5,565 bases of DNA, taken from the NCBI GenBank assembly GCA_009392075.1, contig VFHG01000059.1, positions 1 through 5,565 of the forward strand, in the 5' to 3' direction. Within the stretch, counting starts at the first letter, position 1. Each line of letters starts with the position of its first letter. Made by a program: the position numbers and the translations under genes. Below the pieces are notes generated by a model, which had not been told where the DNA came from, searched no databases, and saw only the letters and a program-made list of their open reading frames with translations. The stretch is from SAR202 cluster bacterium (GTDB lineage Bacteria; Chloroflexota; Dehalococcoidia; UBA3495). Of the stretch, positions 1-5,276 are shown piece after piece.

Positions 1-95
1 CCCGCCGAGGACTGGAGAAGACCCTGTTCCAGTTCACCATATTTCTTGCGATTTTGTTCGTAGTGATTTCAATCATCAGCGTCCGGGTAGGATAG
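1..95 (+). CDS. secG: SecG-like preprotein translocase subunit, C-terminal part (5' end outside window)
   Basis: Only the last 30 codons (3-92) and a TAG stop (93-95) are present. The peptide begins RRGLEKTLFQFT and continues as a hydrophobic helix of about 18 residues ending in ISVRVG. An arginine-rich turn followed by 'GLEKTLFQ-T' and a second membrane helix is the usual C-terminal half of bacterial SecG, the small two-helix protein that assists SecYEG during protein export across the inner membrane. The first helix and the glycine-rich cytoplasmic loop would lie upstream of the window. The stop is 30 bases before the DUF62 gene on the same strand and in the same reading frame, so the two may be co-transcribed. 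With so short a fragment, another small membrane protein cannot be excluded. Confidence 0.7.
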   Translation, partial: RRGLEKTLFQFTIFLAILFVVISIISVRVG

Positions 96-100
96 TCCTA

Positions 101-115
101 GGCGGCTCCTCCGCC
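101..115 (+). other. Small GC-rich hairpin in the leader of the DUF62 gene
   Basis: GGCGG (101-105) and CCGCC (111-115) are perfect complements around a 5-base loop (CTCCT). The hairpin lies between the SecG-like stop and the DUF62 start. No T-run follows, so it is unlikely to be a terminator. It occupies most of the space where a Shine-Dalgarno site for the ATG at 126 would be expected, and none is visible. A role in translation is only an inference; a 5-bp stem can occur by chance in GC-rich DNA. Confidence 0.35.
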
Positions 116-125
116 CGGCACTACC

Positions 126-965
126 ATGACTTCGCCTCTACTTGTCTTCACCACTGACTTCGGCCTTTCCGACGCCTATGCGGGGGTCATGAAGGGTGTA
201 GCTCTAAGCATCAATCCCGGCCTCGGCTTCATCGACCTGACCCATCAGATTTCGCCCCAGAACATCGCCCAGGGCTCATTCCTGCTGGGAATCAACCACC
301 AATTCTTCCCCAAAGACGCGATTCACGTTGCAGTAGTAGACCCAGGGGTGGGCACGGACCGCCGGCCGATACTGCTCTCCACGTCTAACGGCCGCTTCGT
401 AGCCCCGGATAACGGTCTGCTCAGTGGCGTCATATCCGAATACCTCGATCCAGTCCCAGAGGCTGCCGGCCTCGTTGGCCTATCGGATGGACTTACCGCG
501 GTACACCTGACCAACCCTGAATACTGGCATCATCCGGTGAGTCACACCTTCCATGGCCGCGACGTTTTCACTCCGGTCGCGGCTCATCTGTCTCTTGGAG
601 TGGCGCCAGAGGACATGGGTGAGCCAATAGAAAGTCTGTATCTCTTGCCAATGGCCAAACCCGCAATAAAAGACGGCCATATAACCGGCGTAGTTGCCTG
701 CCAGGATGTCTACGGAAATCTGGTCACCAATATTCCCGCCGAAAGCCTGCCTACGGTGGGATCGATCGAGGTGCAGATCAAAGGCCGGAGCATCGTCGGC
801 TTGTGCCAGACCTTCAATGATGAAGCGCATGTGGGTGACGATGGGTTGATCGCTTTGGTGGCTAGCCACGGTTACCTGGAAGTGGCTCTGCCCAACGGCA
901 GCGCTGCATACTTGTTGTCAGCGGGCGAGGGTGAGGTTGTACGGGTAGGCACCGTTTCCGGTTGA
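126..965 (+). CDS. S-adenosyl-L-methionine hydrolase (adenosine-forming), DUF62 / SAM hydroxide adenosyltransferase family
   Basis: This 279-residue protein has the full length and signatures of the DUF62 family, whose characterised members use water/hydroxide to split SAM into adenosine and methionine; the fluorinase and chlorinase enzymes are relatives. The N-terminal domain carries LVFTTDFG (residues 6-13), VDPGVG followed by RR (71-80), APDNG (93-97) and FHGRDVF (142-148). The family's catalytic Asp-Arg-His triad most likely corresponds to D72, R79 and H143. The C-terminal domain carries DVYGNLVTNI (194-203) and ends with a GSA motif (258-260). The enzyme should be cytoplasmic. Its physiological purpose is unsettled in the family; control of the SAM pool is one suggestion. 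ATG at 126 is the only reasonable start, because an in-frame stop lies at 99-101, yet no Shine-Dalgarno site is visible. It probably shares a transcript with the upstream SecG-like gene. Hydrolase rather than halogenase is inferred from general bacterial distribution and the Asp-Arg-His signature. Confidence 0.9.
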   Translation: MTSPLLVFTTDFGLSDAYAGVMKGVALSINPGLGFIDLTHQISPQNIAQGSFLLGINHQFFPKDAIHVAVVDPGVGTDRRPILLSTSNGRFVAPDNGLLSGVISEYLDPVPEAAGLVGLSDGLTAVHLTNPEYWHHPVSHTFHGRDVFTPVAAHLSLGVAPEDMGEPIESLYLLPMAKPAIKDGHITGVVACQDVYGNLVTNIPAESLPTVGSIEVQIKGRSIVGLCQTFNDEAHVGDDGLIALVASHGYLEVALPNGSAAYLLSAGEGEVVRVGTVSG

Positions 966-989
966 CATCGTTAGGCGGCGTGCTAACAT
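962..989 (+). promoter_or_regulatory. Probable sigma-70 promoter for the E1 alpha/beta unit
   Basis: A perfect TTGACA (962-967) is followed, after 16 bases, by TAACAT (984-989), which matches the -10 consensus at four of six positions. The -35 box overlaps the TGA stop of the DUF62 gene (963-965). Transcription would start near 996, giving an untranslated leader of about 57 bases before the ATG at 1053. Location at the head of the two-gene unit supports the call. It has not been tested, and the host's sigma-factor preference is unknown. Confidence 0.5.
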
Positions 990-1013
990 TGTCCAAACTC
1001 GTCCAGGCATACT

Positions 1014-1030
1014 GGAATTGTAATAATTCC
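1014..1030. promoter_or_regulatory. Inverted repeat, possible operator or leader element
   Basis: GGAATT (1014-1019) and AATTCC (1025-1030) form perfect 6-base arms around GTAAT. The AT-rich repeat stands out in otherwise GC-rich DNA and lies between the predicted transcription start (near 996) and the Shine-Dalgarno site AGGAGG (1043-1048). That is a typical place for a repressor to bind. No regulator gene is in the window, and the arms are short, so function is speculative. Confidence 0.3.
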
Positions 1031-1052
1031 CACGCATGACGTAGGAGGGAAA

Positions 1053-2060
1053 ATGGATCTTGACCGCGAGGGCCTGCTCAAGCTATACAACACCATGACC
1101 ACCATTCGCCACTTTGAGGAAAGAGGTATCCCGGAGACGGGCCAACGGGGTATGTCAGCCTCGGTCCACTCCTCCGCCGGACAAGAGGCGGTGCCTGTCG
1201 GGGTCTGCGCCAACCTTACCGACGAAGACTACATTGGAAGCACCCACCGGGGCCACGGCCACTGCATCGCCAAGGGCGTCGACGTTAAACAAATGATGGC
1301 CGAGCTTTTCGGCCGGTCCACCGGCCCCAACAAGGGCAAGGGCGGCTCAATGCATATCTCTGACATGAGCAAGGGCATGCTGGGCACCAACGGCGTGGTC
1401 GGGGCCAGCATCCCTCTGGCGTTGGGCGCGGCCTTGACATCCAAGGTCAAGAAACTGAACCGGGTGGCAGTGGCATTTTTTGGAGACGGCGGGGCCAGCC
1501 AGGGCGTAACTCACGAATCCATGAACCTGGCCTCGATCTGGAAGCTGCCAGTGATCTTTCTGTGCGAGAACAACGGCTACGCCATGTCCACACCCAGTGA
1601 GTACGGTGTCTCCACCACCCATGTCTCCGACCGGGCCCAAGGATACGACATGCCCGGCATCCACGTTGACGGCATGGATGTCTTCGCTGTTTACGACGCC
1701 ACAGCCCACGCGGTTGCCCGGGCCAGAGCCGGTGAAGGGCCCACATTGATCGAATGCGAGACCTACCGTTACTACGGCCATACCGTGTTCGACAATCCAT
1801 TGACTTACCGCACCAAAGAAGAAGAGGACCACTGGCGCGCCCGTGATCCACTGTTGCATTTCCGAAATACCGTCATTCCCCAAGGCGATATCACCGCCGA
1901 AGAATTGGACCAGATGGACGCGGATGCCGAAGCCCTCATGGAAGAAGCGGTGAAGTTCGCCGACGAAAGCCCGCTGCCTGAGCCGGTCGAGTTGTACGAC
2001 GATGTCTATGTCGACTACCCCAAAGACATGATGAAGCGCGGCGTGAACATGTCGGTCTAA
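1053..2060 (+). CDS. acoA: Thiamine-diphosphate-dependent dehydrogenase E1 component, alpha subunit (acetoin/pyruvate dehydrogenase type)
   Basis: This is the alpha subunit of a heterotetrameric E1. Together with the beta subunit it decarboxylates a 2-oxoacid, or cleaves acetoin, and passes the acyl group to a lipoyl E2. The 335 residues match the usual family length. HRGHGH (65-70) is the conserved histidine-rich active-site segment. GKGGSMH (95-101) and GTNGVVGASIP (111-121) are typical of the AcoA/PdhA group. The thiamine-diphosphate and Mg2+ motif runs from GDG (144-146) to NN (173-174). YRYYGH (238-243) precedes the flexible loop, which has FDNPLTYR in place of the commoner DP-x-x-YR form. 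The ATG start has a strong AGGAGG (1043-1048) four bases before it. The beta-subunit gene follows after 80 bases with no obvious terminator between, so the pair should form one transcript. Acetoin specificity is suggested mainly by the partner subunit; pyruvate or branched-chain 2-oxoacids remain possible. The family call is firm and the substrate is not. Confidence 0.92.
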   Translation: MDLDREGLLKLYNTMTTIRHFEERGIPETGQRGMSASVHSSAGQEAVPVGVCANLTDEDYIGSTHRGHGHCIAKGVDVKQMMAELFGRSTGPNKGKGGSMHISDMSKGMLGTNGVVGASIPLALGAALTSKVKKLNRVAVAFFGDGGASQGVTHESMNLASIWKLPVIFLCENNGYAMSTPSEYGVSTTHVSDRAQGYDMPGIHVDGMDVFAVYDATAHAVARARAGEGPTLIECETYRYYGHTVFDNPLTYRTKEEEDHWRARDPLLHFRNTVIPQGDITAEELDQMDADAEALMEEAVKFADESPLPEPVELYDDVYVDYPKDMMKRGVNMSV

Positions 2061-2140
2061 CACGCCGCAAATCAAATCCATCAGACGTAAGAGCGCCCAA
2101 CTTCTAAGACTGCTGGAAATGGGCGATTAAGGAGAAATAG

Positions 2141-3181
2141 ATGACCACCACATTAGCAACAACGGGGACCCGGGAGATTCAGTTCCGGGAAGCAATCAAT
2201 GAATGCCTTCGCCAGGAGATGGAACTGGATGAAAACGTCATCATCATGGGCGAAGAGATCGCCGGAGGCGCCGGGCGTGAAGACCAGGGCTTTGAAGACG
2301 CCTGGGGCGGACCCTTCCGCACCACTGTCGGCCTGATCCAGCAGTTTGGCAAAGAGCGGGTGCTGGACACACCCCTCTCCGAGGCCGCTTTCATCGGCAC
2401 CGCAATAGGTGCGTCCTCCACTGGACTGAGAGCCGTTGCTGAATTGATGTTCATCGACTTCATCGGAGTCTGCATGGACCAGTTGGTGAACAACGCCGCC
2501 AAGATGCGCTATATGTTCGGGGGCCAGGTGAAAGTCCCATTCACCATGATGACCCGCATCGGCGCAGGGTTCGGGGCTGCCGCGCAGCACTCCGAGTCTT
2601 ATTACTCGATATTCAGCCACATTCCCGGCCTGAAGGGCGTGGCGCCCTCCGACGCTTACACCGCCAAGGGATTGCTGGCAGCCTGCATCCGGGATGACGA
2701 CCCCATCGTGTTCTTCGAGCACAAGGGCTTATACGGAATCTCCGGTCCAGTTCCTGAGGAGCCGTACGTGCTGCCCATTGGCAAGGCCCGGACCATCCGG
2801 GAAGGGACCGATATCACGCTGGTCGGAATCTCCAAGATGACCTGGGTCGCCAACGACGCAGCCGAGGCGCTGGCGAAAGAGGGCATCAGCTGCGAGGTCA
2901 TCGATCTCCTCAGCATCTCTCCCATCGACTACGACCACATCAACGAGTCGGTTAGGAAGACCCATCGCCTGGTTGTTGTGGACGAGGACACCCCAGTTTG
3001 CAGCTTGGCCTCGGAGATCTGCGCCAGGGTGGCGGAAGAAGAATTCGACTACCTGGACGCGCCTCCTTCCAGAGTGACCGCGCCCCACACTCCTGTCCCC
3101 TACAGCAGGGCCATGGAGAACGAGTACATGCCCAACGAGACCAGGGTGATCGCCACGGTTAAGAAGCTGATCAACCGGTAG
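2141..3181 (+). CDS. acoB: Thiamine-diphosphate-dependent dehydrogenase E1 component, beta subunit (AcoB-like)
   Basis: This 346-residue protein is the beta subunit that pairs with the preceding alpha subunit. In order: REAINECL (16-23) and GEEI (37-40) at the N-terminus; the segment AGGAGREDQGFEDAWGG (41-57), which I recognise from acetoin dehydrogenase AcoB proteins and which pyruvate dehydrogenase beta subunits of the human type lack; and TPLSEAAFIG (78-87). Glu81 corresponds to the glutamate (Glu59 in mature human E1 beta) that contacts the thiamine aminopyrimidine ring. AAQHSE (147-152) carries the conserved active-site histidine, and CEHK-type FEHKGLYG (192-199) follows. The C-terminal transketolase-like domain has CEVIDLLSISPID (251-263), VVVDED (278-283) and TAPHTPVPYS (313-322). 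AAGGAG (2128-2133) lies seven bases before the ATG. No lipoyl E2 or E3 gene follows: a hairpin and then a transporter gene come next. Family certain, substrate tentative. Confidence 0.92.
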   Translation: MTTTLATTGTREIQFREAINECLRQEMELDENVIIMGEEIAGGAGREDQGFEDAWGGPFRTTVGLIQQFGKERVLDTPLSEAAFIGTAIGASSTGLRAVAELMFIDFIGVCMDQLVNNAAKMRYMFGGQVKVPFTMMTRIGAGFGAAAQHSESYYSIFSHIPGLKGVAPSDAYTAKGLLAACIRDDDPIVFFEHKGLYGISGPVPEEPYVLPIGKARTIREGTDITLVGISKMTWVANDAAEALAKEGISCEVIDLLSISPIDYDHINESVRKTHRLVVVDEDTPVCSLASEICARVAEEEFDYLDAPPSRVTAPHTPVPYSRAMENEYMPNETRVIATVKKLINR

Positions 3182-3211
3182 GGCCCAAAAGGCCTCTAGA
3201 GCTGGCACATA

Positions 3212-3253
3212 AACCACCGGTCCCGGAACAACTGGGGCCGGTGGTTAAATTTT
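3212..3253 (+). terminator. Probable intrinsic terminator after the E1 beta gene
   Basis: AACCACCGGTCCC (3212-3224) pairs with GGGGCCGGTGGTT (3234-3246) over 13 positions, including one T-G pair, around a 9-base loop. The stem lies 30 bases past the beta-subunit stop codon. The tail is AAATTTT (3247-3253), a short and imperfect T-run, so termination may be partial. The region between the hairpin and the next gene has little space for a promoter, so some readthrough into the transporter gene is plausible. Confidence 0.65.
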
Positions 3254-3278
3254 GGGCGCTTACCCATTCAACACAGAC

Positions 3279-3284
3279 AGGGAG
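3279..3284 (+). promoter_or_regulatory. Shine-Dalgarno site that fixes the TTG start of the MFS gene
   Basis: AGGGAG at 3279-3284 lies five bases before the TTG codon at 3290. No ATG or GTG in this frame lies between the terminator hairpin and the first transmembrane helix. This site and the position of helix 1 (from about residue 8) together support TTG as the initiation codon. Confidence 0.6.
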
Positions 3285-3289
3285 TCATT

Positions 3290-4525
3290 TTGCGGCGTCC
3301 CCATTACAGCTACGTGATCCTGGCCACCGGGTTCTTCATTCTGTTCTTCAGCGGCGGTTCCCGGTTCGCCTTCGGGCTGATGCTGAAGCCCATGTCCGAA
3401 GACCTGGACGTCAGCCGCTCGACCCTCTCCCTGGCGGTGACCACCTTCATGGTGGTCTCGGCATTGGCGCTACCATTCCTGGGGCGGTTGGTGGACCAGT
3501 GGAGCTTGAAGCGAGTCATCGGCATCTCCGCCGTAGTGGCCGGGGTGGGCATCGGGTTGATGGGACAGGTTGACTCACCCTGGCAGGTGTTCGTCGTATA
3601 CGGCGTGGTCTACGCCCTGGGCAATGCCGGCACATCGAACTCGCCGGTGACCGTGATGATCAGCCGCTGGTTCCCCGACCGGCGGGGAGTTGCCAGCAGC
3701 GGGGCGATTGCCGGGAACGCCGTGGGCCAGTTGCTGATAGTGACGGCCCTGGCTGCGGTGCTGGTCTCGCTGGACTGGCGGTGGTCGTTCACCGTCCTGG
3801 GAATAGCCAACGTGGCTGTTCTGGCACCGCTGGTATTCCTGGCATTCAGGGACAAACCATCGGAAGAGGATGTGCAGCCCAGTAGCCTGGCCGCGCGGAC
3901 AATCAACCCGCCAGACTCAGCCCTCTCTCTGGGACGGACGATTACCTCGCCCCAACTGGCGCTGCTGGTAACGATCTATGCAATCTGCGGCTTCCAGGAC
4001 TTCTTCGTCGCGACTCACATCGTGGCCTTCGCGCGAGACCAGGGTGTGGGCTCGGTCTTGGCGGGGAACTTGCTAGCCATCATGGGGTTGATGGGGCTGA
4101 TCGGAGTGCTGTCCTCGGGGCTGTTGGCCGACGCTTTCGGTGCGGTGCGCCCCACAGTTATCTGCTTCTTCATACGCATGTTCATATTCGCGTTCATCAT
4201 CTTCGACCAGAGCACGTTTTCGATTTTCATCTTCGGCTTGCTCTATGGGCTGACGTTCCTGATCACCGCGCCGCTAACGGTCGTCTTCGTGGGAAACATC
4301 TTTGGCGTGGCGAGGCTGGGGACGTTGGCCGGGTCGATCTCGATGGTGCACCAGATCTCGGGCGGCGCCGGTGCGTTCGTGGGAGCGTGGATCTTCGACA
4401 ACCGAGGCAGCTACGACGACATGTTCCGGCTGGCGTTGATACTGTCGGTGGTCGCGGCTGTATTAGTGACGCTGGTGCGGGAGAAGCGGATCGACGAACC
4501 AGCTACTTCGTCGCCACCTGGATGA
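3290..4525 (+). CDS. Major facilitator superfamily transporter, monocarboxylate/oxalate-carrier-like
   Basis: This inner-membrane carrier of 411 residues has the usual MFS length and 12 predicted helices: approximately 8-28, 45-65, 74-92, 98-118, 134-155, 165-187, then a hydrophilic middle loop (188-220), then 222-244, 254-280, 286-304, 308-332, 343-368 and 376-396. The MFS motif A is seen between helices 2 and 3 as GRLVDQWSLKR (65-75), and its second-half copy is GLLADAFGAVRP (277-288). The N-terminal pattern RFAFGLMLKPMSEDL with SRSTLSLA and a W-P-RRG segment (127-133) resembles the OxlT/MCT-like group that moves small carboxylates. This is from memory of the family and does not establish a substrate. 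The start is TTG with AGGGAG five bases upstream. It lies downstream of the E1 pair but is separated from it by a hairpin. Its last 23 bases overlap the end of the convergent methyltransferase gene. Confidence 0.88.
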   Translation: MRRPHYSYVILATGFFILFFSGGSRFAFGLMLKPMSEDLDVSRSTLSLAVTTFMVVSALALPFLGRLVDQWSLKRVIGISAVVAGVGIGLMGQVDSPWQVFVVYGVVYALGNAGTSNSPVTVMISRWFPDRRGVASSGAIAGNAVGQLLIVTALAAVLVSLDWRWSFTVLGIANVAVLAPLVFLAFRDKPSEEDVQPSSLAARTINPPDSALSLGRTITSPQLALLVTIYAICGFQDFFVATHIVAFARDQGVGSVLAGNLLAIMGLMGLIGVLSSGLLADAFGAVRPTVICFFIRMFIFAFIIFDQSTFSIFIFGLLYGLTFLITAPLTVVFVGNIFGVARLGTLAGSISMVHQISGGAGAFVGAWIFDNRGSYDDMFRLALILSVVAAVLVTLVREKRIDEPATSSPPG

Positions 4526-5261
4526 TGAAGTCCGGGTCGTAGTGGTCGTATTCGGCTTTGAAGTCGCCGTAGCGCTCCACTTGCTGGAACCCGGTCTCTT
4601 CAAGCAGGCCGGTCAGGTGGTCTTGTCTGATGGGACAGACGGTTAGGTGGTGCACGGAGCCGTCGGCATAGGAATACTTGAGCCGTACGGATTCTTCGCT
4701 CACGTTCTCAGGCTGGACGTCCACCGTCTCGCCCAGGTAGTAGGACTGATGCTTGCTGGAGAACCCCTTGTCCAGCATGGCGTCGTAGTTGCGGTGATCG
4801 ATCACAGCCACGCCGCGGTGATTGAGCAGCCGGTAGATCTCCCCCAGGGCCTGTTTCCGGTCGTCGTCATCGAACAGGTGCGTGAAGGCGTTACCAAGAC
4901 AGATGATGGCGTCGAACTTCTCGTTGGGGAATGCAGCCGAAAGTGAGGTCCATTGGGCCTCAACCAGCCGCTGGTTCTTCAGTCCAGACCTGGCGGTGTT
5001 CTCCTTGGTTTTTTCGACCATATTGGCCGATCCGTCGGAGCCGGTGACAACGAAGCCGTTCAGATACAGGTTGACCGTGTGGTAACCGGTGCCGCAGGCG
5101 ATATCCAGCACTGTCCGGGCCCCGTTATTGTTCAGGACGCTCTCAAAGAACCCGCCCTCCGCCGCCCTGCGTTTGTCCCAGTCAATCAACTCGTCCCAAC
5201 GGTCTACGAACTCAGAAGTGTATTCACTGATGAACAGTTCTCTGTTGTTTTCCGGTGGCAT
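4503..5261 (-). CDS. Glycine/sarcosine N-methyltransferase (GSMT-like)
   Basis: This 252-residue class I SAM-dependent methyltransferase most resembles bacterial glycine-sarcosine methyltransferase, which converts glycine to sarcosine and then dimethylglycine on the way to betaine. Evidence: FVDRWDELIDWDKR (18-31) at the N-terminus, typical of GSMT; SAM-binding motif I, VLDIACGTGYHT (51-62); the acidic motif II in GSDGSANM (74-81); ICLGNAFTHLF (120-130), shared with glycine N-methyltransferase; and DHRNYDAML (155-163), where the arginine corresponds to the substrate carboxylate-binding Arg175 of rat GNMT. SSKHQSYYLG (168-177) and YGDFKAEY (231-238) followed by DPDFIIQV (242-249) complete the fingerprint. 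Start is ATG at 5261-5259 on the minus strand, 15 bases after the stop of the upstream methyltransferase gene. Only a weak AGG (5272-5270) serves as ribosome site, so translational coupling is likely. Its end overlaps the convergent MFS gene by 23 bases. Confidence 0.88.
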   Translation of the reverse strand: MPPENNRELFISEYTSEFVDRWDELIDWDKRRAAEGGFFESVLNNNGARTVLDIACGTGYHTVNLYLNGFVVTGSDGSANMVEKTKENTARSGLKNQRLVEAQWTSLSAAFPNEKFDAIICLGNAFTHLFDDDDRKQALGEIYRLLNHRGVAVIDHRNYDAMLDKGFSSKHQSYYLGETVDVQPENVSEESVRLKYSYADGSVHHLTVCPIRQDHLTGLLEETGFQQVERYGDFKAEYDHYDPDFIIQVATK

Positions 5262-5276
5262 ATTATCAACCTATCC

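Noticed and set aside
480..869. Minus-strand open frame (129 codons) inside the SAM hydrolase gene
   Set aside because: It overlaps the conserved catalytic region of the DUF62 protein and has no family-like motifs.
126..965. SAM-dependent fluorinase/chlorinase as the function of the DUF62 protein
   Set aside because: The Asp-Arg-His signature and lack of halometabolite biosynthesis genes nearby favour the common SAM-hydrolysing enzyme.
1347..2081. Long minus-strand open frame (244 codons) opposite the E1 alpha gene
   Set aside because: It lies antisense to a clearly conserved protein, shows no recognisable family features, and long antisense frames are expected in GC-rich genes.
2094..2125. 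CGCCCA (2094-2099) and TGGGCG (2120-2125) as a possible hairpin between the E1 alpha and beta genes
   Set aside because: The arms are only 6 bases with a 20-base loop and there is no T-run; too weak to call a terminator or regulatory structure.
2153..2722. Minus-strand open frame (189 codons) opposite the E1 beta gene
   Set aside because: Antisense shadow of a strongly conserved gene; no recognisable domain.
3241..3573. Plus-strand open frame (110 codons) at the start of the MFS gene
   Set aside because: It starts inside the terminator stem and runs out of frame with the transporter; the translation is proline/arginine/histidine-rich, as expected for a shifted GC-rich frame.
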